From positions 29,374 to 93,373 of the forward strand of contig CAYXEK010000003.1 in assembly GCA_964463985.1 (NCBI GenBank): 64,000 nt of DNA, given 5' to 3'. The number at the start of each line of letters is the position of its first letter. Within the stretch, counting starts at the first letter, position 1. Made by a program: the position numbers and the translations under genes. This stretch comes from JAXGPF01 sp964463985 (GTDB taxonomy: Bacteria > Verrucomicrobiota > Kiritimatiellia > JAAZAB01). Of this stretch, positions 44,386 through 53,112 are shown one piece after another. The notes under the pieces are model-generated. The model was not told where the DNA came from. It saw only the letters and a list, made by a program, of their open reading frames with translations, and ran no database searches.

Positions 44386-44799
44386 ATGGCCTTGGGAACC
44401 AGAAATTCATCCGTGATTGACCGCCGCCTGCAGGAATTGCAGCGCGAAATGGCGCGTTTGGAACGGGAAATGAAAACCGCCAACCGGGGACCGCTCCGGC
44501 CTCCGCCGCCCCCCGCTCCGCCGCCGGCCGCCGCCGCGGAGGAAGATTTGTTTGCCCGTTCCGCGCCGCCGCCGCCTTCGCCGGCCAACCCGCCGCCCGA
44601 CGGGAAGCCGTTCAAAACCGGACGTCAGGCTTCGCGATTCGGCCGCGAGCGGTTTGCCAATTATTTCATGGCCGGCCATTTTCAGGATTTACGCCCGTCG
44701 CGTCAGGAAGTGCGCGTCTTGCGCAACAAGGCCATCCTGATGCTGGTGCTGGTGCTGCTGCTGGTTTTCTGGCTGTTTTATTATTACGGATTTCATTAA
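44386..44799 (+). CDS. Second tail-anchored membrane protein, proline-rich
   Basis: About 137 residues; ATG 44386 is preceded by GGAACGCCGC, and ATG 44374 is an alternative. Order: short coiled coil (DRRLQELQREMARLEREMK), a Pro/Ala-rich stretch, a charged segment (RQASRFGRERFANYFMAGHFQDLRPSRQEVRVLRNK) and a terminal membrane helix (AILMLVLVLLLVFWLFYYYGF). It repeats the layout of the preceding protein in smaller form. No recognised family. Same operon. Confidence 0.62.
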   Translation: MALGTRNSSVIDRRLQELQREMARLEREMKTANRGPLRPPPPPAPPPAAAAEEDLFARSAPPPPSPANPPPDGKPFKTGRQASRFGRERFANYFMAGHFQDLRPSRQEVRVLRNKAILMLVLVLLLVFWLFYYYGFH

Positions 44800-44815
44800 T
44801 CAAAGGAGGATGAAT

Positions 44816-45769
44816 ATGCGCGGATGGATGATTTTGGCGGCTTGTTTGACGGTGGGCGCGTCCATGGGCGCAACGCCCCTGCGTGTGGCTTTGCTTGATT
44901 TTGAAAATAATGCCACCACTTCGGCCGATGCCGGCGACCTGGCCGGCGTAACCCCGCAGGCCCTGGCGGATAAAGGCGCGACGGCGCTGGGACGCGCCCT
45001 GGCCAACCAGCCGGACTTCGTGCTGGTTGACCGGCGCGACTTCGTCCGGCGCATGCAGCCGATCAGGCCCGGGGCCGATGGTCCGCAATACCAGCCTTCA
45101 TTCCTGCAGGCCGCGCAAGCCGTCAATGCCGACCTGGTTTTGCGCGGCACGCTGCTGAGCTATGCCCCGGGCAAGCAGGTGGTCAACCTTGGCGGCATCA
45201 AAACGGAATTCACCACCTTGAGTTTGCGCATTGCCCTGGAAGCGCTGGATGCCGGCGACGGTTCCGTGATTGCTTCCGAAGATGGGGTGGCGCGGCGCGA
45301 GTTCCGCCAGACGGAATCACTCCGCACCGTGGTGGGCGAGGATGAAATGGTCGAACTGCTGCAGGCGGCCATCGGCAAGGCCGTGCCCGGGTTGAAGACC
45401 GCCCTGGCGAAGCGCCGGCAGCAGTTGCAGGACCGGCCGCGCGTGAAGTTGAGCGTGCAGACTTCCGCCGATCCGGCGCTGGTTGAAATTGACGGGATGC
45501 TGGTCGGCACGACGCCGTTGAAGGATTTTGCGGTCTATGCCGGCGACCATGTGCTGACGGTCGGCAAGGCCGGGTATCAGGACGTCAACAAGCGCATCCT
45601 GGTACAGACCGACACGGCCATTGAAGTGCCCATGCTGCGCACGCAGTTAAGCGCCGATGAGATCAAGGAAGTCCTGGAAAAATCCCGTCTGAATATAGTT
45701 TCCGGCGTCCCCGAGGCGGCCCTGGAAATCCACCAGGTGGACCTGAACGTGCAGTCTCCGGCGCAATGA
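44816..45769 (+). CDS. CsgG/FlgO-like periplasmic protein with PEGA domain
   Basis: About 317 residues from ATG 44816 (AAAGGAGG 6 nt upstream). A signal peptide (MRGWMILAACLTVGASMGA) is followed by a CsgG-like domain (about 20-190: LRVALLDFENNATTSADAGDL; LVDRRDFVRRM; NADLVLRGTLLSY), as in CsgG, FlgO and LpoB. Residues about 205-270 form a PEGA domain (SVQTSADPALVEIDGMLVGTTPLKDFAVYAGDHVLTVGKAGY), a surface beta-sandwich. There is no lipobox Cys. It may assemble at the outer membrane or activate a cell-wall enzyme together with the LysM lipoprotein encoded upstream. Confidence 0.75.
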   Translation: MRGWMILAACLTVGASMGATPLRVALLDFENNATTSADAGDLAGVTPQALADKGATALGRALANQPDFVLVDRRDFVRRMQPIRPGADGPQYQPSFLQAAQAVNADLVLRGTLLSYAPGKQVVNLGGIKTEFTTLSLRIALEALDAGDGSVIASEDGVARREFRQTESLRTVVGEDEMVELLQAAIGKAVPGLKTALAKRRQQLQDRPRVKLSVQTSADPALVEIDGMLVGTTPLKDFAVYAGDHVLTVGKAGYQDVNKRILVQTDTAIEVPMLRTQLSADEIKEVLEKSRLNIVSGVPEAALEIHQVDLNVQSPAQ

Positions 45770-45787
45770 TGCGCGGCCCTGGATGGC

Positions 45788-46672
45788 TTATACCGTCACC
45801 AGCACCACGCTCAGCGCGATCAGGGCGATGCCGGCGGCTTTGCGCCAGGTCAGGGTTTCGCGATAGAGAATGATTCCCGCGGCGCAGGCAATCAGCGGCC
45901 AGGCGGAAGTGATGATGGCGGCCCGGCTGACGCCCAGTCCCTGGATGGCGTAAAAAAACAGGTAATAACCGCAGCCGAAACTCAGGACGCCGTGCGCCGC
46001 GAATCGCCGGATGTCGCCCGCGCCAAGGCGGCGCGCCGCTCCCAGGCGGCCGGTCACAGCCAACCCTGCCAGATGCGCCGCCGCGCCGCAGGCCAGCGCC
46101 GCGATTGTGGCCGGCAGCGCGGGGGTTGACTGCAGCGCCTGGCGCATGAAGATGTCGCCCAGCGCCCAGCTGAGTGATGCCAGGAGCGCGCAGATGATGC
46201 CGCGGCGCGCCGCCGCGGTCGCCTTTGCGGTTGCCCCCCGCGGTCGCCATGTCAGCAGCGCCGCCCCCAGCACGGCGCACAGGCTGGCCAGGGCCACCCG
46301 GCCGGTGACCGCTTCCATGCCGAGCGCAAACGCCAGGAAGACGACCATGACTGCTTTCAGCCGGGTCAGCGGCACCGCCACGGAGATTTCCGCGGATTTG
46401 ATTACTTCGTAGAAGAAAATCGTGGCCAGCGGGAATTGGCAGATGCCGCCCAGCGCCAGCCATAATCCGGCGCGCGAAAAAAGCGCCGCCGCCGGCGCCA
46501 TGGCGCCGCCCTGGAAAACCTGCAATGCCAGCAGGATCAGTATGCCGGCGGGCATGCTGAACGCCACGCCCAGATACCCGGGTGCGCGCACGCCCCGGAT
46601 GATCACCACCGCCAGACCCCAGATCAGGGTGGCGGCCAGGGCGGCAATGTAGTCAATCGGCATGACGATCAT
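45788..46672 (-). CDS. EamA/DMT-family transporter
   Basis: A 294-residue protein with about ten hydrophobic segments in two EamA halves (IAALAATLIWGLAVVIIRG; IICALLASLSWALGDIFMR). VPLTRLKAVMVVFLAFALGMEAVTG is the usual end of the first half and LIACAAGIILYRETLTWRKAAGIALIALSVVLV that of the second. DMT transporters export small metabolites; the substrate is unknown. It lies 21 bp downstream of the glycerol-1-phosphate dehydrogenase gene and probably shares its transcript. Confidence 0.85.
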   Translation of the reverse strand: MIVMPIDYIAALAATLIWGLAVVIIRGVRAPGYLGVAFSMPAGILILLALQVFQGGAMAPAAALFSRAGLWLALGGICQFPLATIFFYEVIKSAEISVAVPLTRLKAVMVVFLAFALGMEAVTGRVALASLCAVLGAALLTWRPRGATAKATAAARRGIICALLASLSWALGDIFMRQALQSTPALPATIAALACGAAAHLAGLAVTGRLGAARRLGAGDIRRFAAHGVLSFGCGYYLFFYAIQGLGVSRAAIITSAWPLIACAAGIILYRETLTWRKAAGIALIALSVVLVTV

Positions 46673-46693
46673 CCGGGTTGGCCGGGCGTACGG

Positions 46694-48013
46694 TCAGAGA
46701 AATTCATCCACGATTTCAGCGGCGGCCGCGGGCAGGATGCCGGCTGAACGCGCCAGGTCAATCACGGTGTAACGCTCGCGCAACTGGTGGCAGCGCAGGG
46801 CGGCCTCCAGAAAATGCGTCCGGGTGCAGCCGATGTCCTCCACGCGGTGGGCGGCGCCGGCCGCCGCCAGGCATTGCTTGATTTCCGCCGGCGGAACATG
46901 ATTGTCCTGGATTATCCGGCGGAGGCGCGGCCAGAGTTCCGGTTCGGTCTGCAGCCGGCGGGCCGCGGCGGCGGACCGCCGTCGCTTGCGCCCATGCTCG
47001 TTTTCCACTTCGGCCGCCAGCCGGCCCCAGTAGGGGGCGTCGGTCGGTTCAACAGCTTCGCGGAATTCGGGCGCCGGCAAGGCCAGCAGCCGCTGATACA
47101 GGGCTGCGGCGAAAATCGTTCCCAGCCCCACCTGGCGTCCGTGGTAATCATGCCGCAATCTCCGTTCCATGGCAATCATGTCCAGCGCGTGGGAAATCAA
47201 GTGCTCGCCGCCGGAAGCCGGAAAGGAAGTGCCGGCCATGGTCATGGAAACGCCGGAATAGATCAAGGCCTGAAACAGGGCTTCCATGGCCGGCGGATCG
47301 CCCCGGGCCAGCCCGTCCGGATGGCGCCGGTAGCCCGGTTCGAGGCTGCGGATCATCTGCGCGCAGACGGGGCAGTAATATTCGCCAAACAGCAGGTTGC
47401 TGATCTGCCAGTCGCAGATGCTGATCGGTTTGGCCAGCACATCGCCAAGTCCGGCGGCGGTCAGCTCGCGCGGCGCCGCCGCCAGGATATCCGGATCGGC
47501 CAGAATCGCAATGGGGGAGACGCCGTCAACCACGCGTTTGACGCCGTCAATAGCCGGGGCAATATTGCTGGAGGCGTAGCCGTTCATGGAGGCCGCGGTG
47601 GCGAAGGTCGCGTACGGCAGACCGGTTTCACGCGCCAGCCACTTGGTCAGGTCGCTGATCACGCCGGCGCCGACTGCCAGCAGCATGTCGGACTCCGGCA
47701 GCCTGGATTGCATGCTCCGCAGCGTCAAGTCATCGCAGACGGGCGATGCGCCGGGCGCGGGATCGGCGACGATCAGCGTCTGCACGGCCAGGCCGGCATT
47801 TTGCAAGGCGTCCCCGCAGGCACGGCCGGCGATTTCCCAGGTGCGGCAGTCGGCGAGCAGATTGATGCGCGCGGCGCCCGGCGCCAGTCGCTGAAGCACA
47901 TCCGGCAACTGCGCGGCGGCATTCCGGGTGTAAACAACCTCGCGCAAAGGCACATTATGTTCGCGCCCGCATTCACAGGCGAAACTGCGCCCCAGGAATG
48001 AACTTGGATTCAT
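46694..48013 (-). CDS. sn-glycerol-1-phosphate dehydrogenase (AraM/EgsA family)
   Basis: A 439-residue member of the iron/zinc polyol-dehydrogenase superfamily. LLAVGAGVISDLTKWLA is the NAD(P)-binding glycine motif, TAASMNGYAS and LGDVLAKP follow, and the metal ligands lie in GLGD, SGGEHLISHALDM and HGRQVGLGT. The family reduces dihydroxyacetone phosphate to glycerol-1-phosphate, the backbone enantiomer of archaeal lipids, and is also found in some bacteria (AraM of Bacillus). The C-terminal 100 residues are longer than in archaeal enzymes. It directly follows a class II aldolase gene that could supply dihydroxyacetone phosphate. Confidence 0.83.
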   Translation of the reverse strand: MNPSSFLGRSFACECGREHNVPLREVVYTRNAAAQLPDVLQRLAPGAARINLLADCRTWEIAGRACGDALQNAGLAVQTLIVADPAPGASPVCDDLTLRSMQSRLPESDMLLAVGAGVISDLTKWLARETGLPYATFATAASMNGYASSNIAPAIDGVKRVVDGVSPIAILADPDILAAAPRELTAAGLGDVLAKPISICDWQISNLLFGEYYCPVCAQMIRSLEPGYRRHPDGLARGDPPAMEALFQALIYSGVSMTMAGTSFPASGGEHLISHALDMIAMERRLRHDYHGRQVGLGTIFAAALYQRLLALPAPEFREAVEPTDAPYWGRLAAEVENEHGRKRRRSAAAARRLQTEPELWPRLRRIIQDNHVPPAEIKQCLAAAGAAHRVEDIGCTRTHFLEAALRCHQLRERYTVIDLARSAGILPAAAAEIVDEFL

Positions 48014-48017
48014 TGCG

Positions 48018-48968
48018 TCAGCCGGCGGCCATCTTGCGGGCCGCGTCCAGTTGGCCGGCGCTGCCGAGGTAACGGTTTTTCCCCTCGATGTACTTGGCGA
48101 ATTCGGCCATGAAAACCTTGCCCGGCGGACGCAGATCGAAATTCTCCGGGTTGTCGCGGAAATGTTCGCGATGCACGCGGCACCAGACTAGGCGGCCGTC
48201 GGTGTCAATGTTGACCTTGGTGACGCCGAGCTTGGCCGCCTTGAGGAATTCCTCCGGGTTGACGCCCTTGGCGTCTTTCAGCTTGCCGCCGGCGGCGTTG
48301 ATGCGCCGGACCTCGTCCGGCGGCACGGAACTCGAGCCATGCATGACCAGCGGGTATCCCGGCAGGAGTTTCTGGATGGCGGCAATGATCTCGAAATGCA
48401 AGCCCTGGCTGCCGGCGAATTTGTAGGCGCCGTGGCTGGTCCCGATGGCGCAGGCCAGGCTGTCGCAGCCGGTGCGCTGGACGAAATCCGCCGCCTGGGC
48501 CGGGTCGGTCAGGTGCACCTGGTCCTCGGAAACGGAAATATGCTCTTCCACGCCGCCGAGCTGGCCGAGTTCGGCCTCAACGACGATGTCCTTGGCGTGG
48601 GCGGCCTTGACCACGCGCTTGGTAATGGCAATGTTTTCCTCGTAGGGATGCATGCTGGCGTCAATCATCACGGAACTGTAAAACCCGCTCTGGATGCAGT
48701 CCATGGCGGTCGCCTCATCGCCATGATCCAGATGCACCGCGAAAAGCGATTCGGGAAAGATGTCATCCGCCGTGCGGATCATGGCTTCCAGCATCCGCTT
48801 GTCGGTGTAGGAGCGGGCGCCCTTGGATATCTGGACGATGAAAGGCGCCCGGCTGTCAAGGTTGCCGCGGAACAACCCCATGGTCTGTTCCAGGTTGTTG
48901 ATGTTGTAGGCGCCGACGGCGTATTTGCCGTAAGCATGCTTGAAAAGGGCGCGGGTGTTGACAATCAT
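48018..48968 (-). CDS. Class II fructose-bisphosphate aldolase
   Basis: A 316-residue zinc aldolase. FAVHLDHGDEATAMDCIQSGFYSSVMIDAS carries the catalytic Asp and first Zn-His, VEAELGQLGGVEE the Zn-Glu region and LVMHGSSSVPPDEV the later Zn-His and phosphate loop. VNIDTDGRLVW is the final motif. It splits fructose-1,6-bisphosphate to dihydroxyacetone phosphate and glyceraldehyde-3-phosphate; a ketose relative cannot be excluded. First gene of an apparent operon with glycerol-1-phosphate dehydrogenase and a DMT exporter. Confidence 0.9.
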   Translation of the reverse strand: MIVNTRALFKHAYGKYAVGAYNINNLEQTMGLFRGNLDSRAPFIVQISKGARSYTDKRMLEAMIRTADDIFPESLFAVHLDHGDEATAMDCIQSGFYSSVMIDASMHPYEENIAITKRVVKAAHAKDIVVEAELGQLGGVEEHISVSEDQVHLTDPAQAADFVQRTGCDSLACAIGTSHGAYKFAGSQGLHFEIIAAIQKLLPGYPLVMHGSSSVPPDEVRRINAAGGKLKDAKGVNPEEFLKAAKLGVTKVNIDTDGRLVWCRVHREHFRDNPENFDLRPPGKVFMAEFAKYIEGKNRYLGSAGQLDAARKMAAG

Positions 48969-49598
48969 GATTTTTCCTTTTCGTTAGGGCGGCCGTTTAA
49001 CTTTTTGGTTCCTGCGCGATTAAGGACATAAATACTACAGCGGGGCCGCCAAAAAGCAATTGAAATATTCCAGATACCGTAAAGAATGCCACGGCTGCGT
49101 CATGCTTACGGCTCACCAGGGACGGTTCGCCCCACCTCAGGCAGATATGGCCAAAATGGTGGGGCGAGGCGTCCCTGCCGAGCTGTCTTGTCCGAGAATG
49201 ACACAGCCGTGAAAGCACGCGAAAAGGCAAGACGCTGCCTCTCCGCCCCTTTGTGCCTCTGCCCCTTTGCCCCTCAGAAAGAAGTGAGTGTGTGTGATTT
49301 CTGGAGGGCGAACCTGCGGTGAGCCAGTCGAGTTGCTTCACTTAACGCCGCCGCTCCAGGCGCCCGGATTGCGCAGTGGCCTACTGCCGCCGCCGCCCGT
49401 TCTTCTGTAGTAGCCGAACGGTGTTCGGCATCCGGATTGCGTCACACTGAAAATTTTGCAGGACAAGCCGTGTGCACTGCAATCCGGCATTCCTTCGCGA
49501 TCGTTGCGCGTTTTAAGGTGAATGTCGAAATGCGCGCCGCCCTGAAGCCCGACGCAGGCCGGGGTACAGCATCTTCCCACGGCCGAAAGGTTTACAGA
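48969..49598. repeat. Gene-free 630-bp gap with two palindromic repeats and a pyrimidine tract
   Basis: No gene supported. 49110-49136 and 49159-49182 form an imperfect hairpin (GGCTCACCAGGGACGG against GTCCCTGCCGAGC, with GGTGGGGCGA ends), copy D of the palindrome group. 49230-49278 is a pyrimidine-rich CCCCTTTG/TGCCTC tract, the complement of that at 12155-12235. 49301-49325 is REP-like copy C (CTGGAGGGCGAACC then GGTGAGCC), a perfect inverse match to copy A's right arm. 49400-49598 shows nothing recognisable. Confidence 0.65.
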
Positions 49599-52500
49599 CT
49601 ATGGGATGAACGCCTGTGGGTCAAGCCCGACGGGGGCGCCGGCCGCCGAGCGGCCGTAGGGGGTGGATGGGTCGGCGAAGAAATCGGTAAATTCCAAGGG
49701 GCGGTATTCCTGTTTCAGTGGATCCCAGTGCAATTCTCTGACTTGCCACTCGCCGCGCTTGGCTGTCGGTGGGAGCAATGTATCAATCACCTTGAAGCCC
49801 GGATTGCCGAAAAATGAACCTTGCTCAAGCCCATAGATGTCTTGCAGTTCCCGCAAGCGGTAGCGTACCTTGTTGTCGTGCAACTTGGTCTGCAGCACGA
49901 CTTTTTCCTCCGGGCCAATCCTGGTGAAATATCCGTTATGATCCGCACGGTAACCTGTAATGTTGTTGACCAGCACTACGCGGACGGCCGTTTTTTCCGG
50001 CATGGGCCCTGCAAAAATATTGTGCGTCACGGTGATTGTTTCGCCGTCGGGATTGTAAATTTCCAGCGGGCTGATCAAAACGTTGTAAAATACGCAATGA
50101 CGTACGGTGACATCGCGGCATTTAGCGCCAAGATTGAGGCCCTGTCCGACGCCGTTAATCATCACGCAGTTTTCGACGGTTAAATTGCTGGTGTTATTGG
50201 CCCGCAGGAAAGAGGCCATCCAACTGCTTGTCGCGCGTCCATCATAAAAACACCGCCGGATGGTGATAGCTTTGCCGCCTTTGATGTTGACAACGTTGCC
50301 GGCATGCGGAATCCATCGAAAGTTTCTGAAATAAAAACCATCGAAAATCAAATGCGATTTGTTTTCAAGTTGCAAAGCGGTAACGCGCAGGTTGTCGCCG
50401 TCCAACCAGACTTTTTCGCCCGAAGCCGCGCGGAAAACGATGGGAGCCTGTCCGTCGCCAGTGCAGCGCACACGCACAAATTCATGATAAATGCCGCCGT
50501 GGACCAGCACCGAGTCCCCCGGACGCGCCATGGCGGCGGCGTGGTTTAACGTGCGCCAGGCAGTCGCAGGCGTCAGTCCGTCATGCTCGTCCGACCCGTC
50601 CGGCGCGACGTGGCGGATCAACCCGGCGGAATCAGACGGCAAGGTTTTAAAAGATCCCGATCGTGCCGCCGGCGTGACGCGCAGCCCGTGCGATTCAGGC
50701 GCATGCATGCCCGCGCGGTACCCCAACGTCTGGCCGGCGGTTAACCGGTAATAATATTGCGCGCCCGGCTTGAGGCCGGTCAGACTGATTGTGTGAAAAA
50801 GTCCTGCGGTCGTGTAAATGGTATTCGAGCAGTCCGGCGTTTCTCCCCAATCCACTCTGGTTCCGCCGTTGTATTGCCGATCCCAGAAGCCGAAAGCCGC
50901 AATTTCATTTGGAGTGGCCCATTCCAATGTGGCGGTGGTGGAACTGAGCGCCTGGATGCGCGGGTTTTCGATAGCGAGCGGCGTCTGAATTTGATGTAAA
51001 ATGTAAGGGCCGATGATCGCGGCGTGCGGGCCTTTTCCGATCAACGGCGAGTCCAGGCGCAGTTCGCATGCTTCGCTGCCGGGTAAATAACCAGGAACCG
51101 CAGTCAGCGAGTGGTAATCCTGCCCGCAGGCATCCTGCCACTCCTGCAAAGTGTTCAGGGTGCGGGCCGCTACCCGCGCAATTGGCGCGAAAGGCGCCGG
51201 CGCATAATTGTTTTCATCGGCCCACATGCCCGCGATTGAGATTGCGTCGCCGATGATGGCGCAAGCGTTGCCGTCGAAAATGGTTCCCCGCAGAATTGCC
51301 CCGGGAGAGTTCGATAAAGAGATGCCGGCCGCGGCGCTGTCGGCGATCAAGGCATGGCGGATGGCGAAATTAGGCGCATCCACCGCCGCGATGCCGTCGG
51401 TTCCGGATGCTTGCACCATGCATTCCTGCACGGTGATATCACGGGCGCCCTGCGCCTGGATGCCGTGCCTGGCATAATTACGGATCAGCAGCCCCTGTAT
51501 TTCAATCAGCGACTTGCCGACCAGGCGGATGCCGACGGGAAGCGCTCCTCCGCCATCAAGAATCACCCGGCCGTAACCACGGCGCGCGAAGCGGATAGGT
51601 TTGCCAGGCTGCCCGGAACGGGCTGGAATCAGAGACTCGTGATAAACGCCGGAAGTGATATAAACGGTTTGGCCCGCTTCGGCTTTTTGGGCTGCATGCG
51701 CAATGGTTCGCCATGCCTGGGCGAGGGATGTGCCGTCGCGCCGGTCGTCGCCTTCCGGCGCGACAAAAAACACTTCCGCGCGATAGGGGTAGGGGCCTGG
51801 ATCACAGCCTTTGCTTCCCGTGCCGCGGAGCATGGAATCGGATTGTAATCGGAAATCCATGGCGATGGGATCGGCGAAGTTCCGGTCGCGGTCGAGACCG
51901 GCGTATTGGCTGAGGATGATATTGCTGGCGTCCTGCTCGGGGCTGTCGCTCTGAATCTGCTCGACCAGATTGCTGCGGGCGGAATAATTCACCCCGGAAC
52001 GCAGCCAGCCGTCGCCGATGACGCAATTGCCGTACTGGGTAATCCCGTCGAGCGGCCGTCCCTTGATGAATAAAACCGGCGCCGTCCTGCGCCCGGGCAG
52101 AAGCTGCCGGCGGCTGAAGACGATGTTGGATATTTGATGGCAGTCGGCGATATGCGTGTTGTAAAAGGCAATCTGCTGGTCTTCGGAAATATTATGCTTG
52201 AAAATCATGTTGGTCATCGGCCCGGTAGCGTAGAAATTGACTCCTAGATGGGCGCCATAGCGTCCGTAATTGCCGAAGGCGCGGCACTGTTCCACAAGGC
52301 AATCGCAGGGTTGGCCAAGATAAATGCCGCCCATGTTCAGATAGGCCAAGCAGCGGCGAATCACCACGCGTTGCGGCCGCATGATGTGAATACCCCAGCG
52401 GGAAAATCCCTCCGCGGGCTTTTCTGCGGCGGAGTAACCTGTAAAGGCAAGACCATCAATAATAAGGTCCGATATCCGCCGGTCGCCGCCGGCATCCAGA

Positions 52501-53060
52501 TAGAGTCCGGAAGCGTTGGTGATTGCCACCGCCAAGGCATGTTTATCCGGCGCGCGCGAGTCGGAGGTATGCACATACAGGCGTTTTGTCGCCGGGTCCT
52601 GGTAATATGACCCCAATGTGAAATCCACGTCTTCTACTGTGCTCACGGGATCATAAACATTATGGGTGCTGCGCTCCGCCACGCCCTCCACGCGCACAGT
52701 CAACTCCAGGGCGTAAGTGGCCAGCGTCCCGTCAACTTTCAGGAAGCCGGATACATCCATATCGCCGTGCATAAGCACAGTGCCGGGATACTTTGCACGG
52801 ATGAGAATCGGAGTGTTTGGGGCGCCGGAAAGATTCGCGGAAACCGCCTCAAAATAGCGGCCCGGCAGAATCGTCAGAATATCGCCGGAACAAAGGCGCG
52901 ATACACCTTGAGCGATGGTTGCGAAAGCGGTTGGTTCGGACAAGCCATCCGCGGCATCATTCCCGGGGGTGGCGACAAAATATTCGGCCGCGCCGGCGCG
53001 CAGCAATGACATCAACGCGCCGGCGGCGGCCGCAGTCCAGAATGTTTTTGAAGACTTCAA
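49599..53060 (-). CDS. Large secreted protein with three beta-helix modules and a fibronectin III-like domain
   Basis: About 1153 residues from a TTG at 53060, preferred because AAAGGA lies 6 nt before it and the protein then begins with a clean signal peptide (KSSKTFWTAAAAGALMSLLRAGA). Three beta-helix modules each start with the same motif: YFVATPGNDAADG, VFFVAPEGDDRRDG and RHVAPDGSDEHDG, followed by a GD-x-[IV]-x-[IV]-x-x-G-x-Y segment. Between the second and third is a fibronectin III-like stretch (TTATLEWATPNE ... LTGLKPGAQYYYRLTAG). Likely a surface polysaccharide-binding or -cleaving protein. Last gene of the IclR operon. Confidence 0.78.
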   Translation of the reverse strand: MKSSKTFWTAAAAGALMSLLRAGAAEYFVATPGNDAADGLSEPTAFATIAQGVSRLCSGDILTILPGRYFEAVSANLSGAPNTPILIRAKYPGTVLMHGDMDVSGFLKVDGTLATYALELTVRVEGVAERSTHNVYDPVSTVEDVDFTLGSYYQDPATKRLYVHTSDSRAPDKHALAVAITNASGLYLDAGGDRRISDLIIDGLAFTGYSAAEKPAEGFSRWGIHIMRPQRVVIRRCLAYLNMGGIYLGQPCDCLVEQCRAFGNYGRYGAHLGVNFYATGPMTNMIFKHNISEDQQIAFYNTHIADCHQISNIVFSRRQLLPGRRTAPVLFIKGRPLDGITQYGNCVIGDGWLRSGVNYSARSNLVEQIQSDSPEQDASNIILSQYAGLDRDRNFADPIAMDFRLQSDSMLRGTGSKGCDPGPYPYRAEVFFVAPEGDDRRDGTSLAQAWRTIAHAAQKAEAGQTVYITSGVYHESLIPARSGQPGKPIRFARRGYGRVILDGGGALPVGIRLVGKSLIEIQGLLIRNYARHGIQAQGARDITVQECMVQASGTDGIAAVDAPNFAIRHALIADSAAAGISLSNSPGAILRGTIFDGNACAIIGDAISIAGMWADENNYAPAPFAPIARVAARTLNTLQEWQDACGQDYHSLTAVPGYLPGSEACELRLDSPLIGKGPHAAIIGPYILHQIQTPLAIENPRIQALSSTTATLEWATPNEIAAFGFWDRQYNGGTRVDWGETPDCSNTIYTTAGLFHTISLTGLKPGAQYYYRLTAGQTLGYRAGMHAPESHGLRVTPAARSGSFKTLPSDSAGLIRHVAPDGSDEHDGLTPATAWRTLNHAAAMARPGDSVLVHGGIYHEFVRVRCTGDGQAPIVFRAASGEKVWLDGDNLRVTALQLENKSHLIFDGFYFRNFRWIPHAGNVVNIKGGKAITIRRCFYDGRATSSWMASFLRANNTSNLTVENCVMINGVGQGLNLGAKCRDVTVRHCVFYNVLISPLEIYNPDGETITVTHNIFAGPMPEKTAVRVVLVNNITGYRADHNGYFTRIGPEEKVVLQTKLHDNKVRYRLRELQDIYGLEQGSFFGNPGFKVIDTLLPPTAKRGEWQVRELHWDPLKQEYRPLEFTDFFADPSTPYGRSAAGAPVGLDPQAFIP

Positions 53061-53112
53061 CGGCGATCCTTTCTGCCGGGGCGACAGCCGGGGTGCGCCC
53101 CGGCCGCGCAAA

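Noticed and set aside
45663..46463. Minus-strand open frame overlapping the DMT transporter
   Set aside because: Gly/Arg/Pro-rich shadow; the transporter frame has ten hydrophobic segments.
49338..49580. Small minus-strand open frame downstream of the large beta-helix gene
   Set aside because: Cys/Gly/Arg-rich translation without domain, no ribosome-binding site, and it lies in the repeat-bearing gap.
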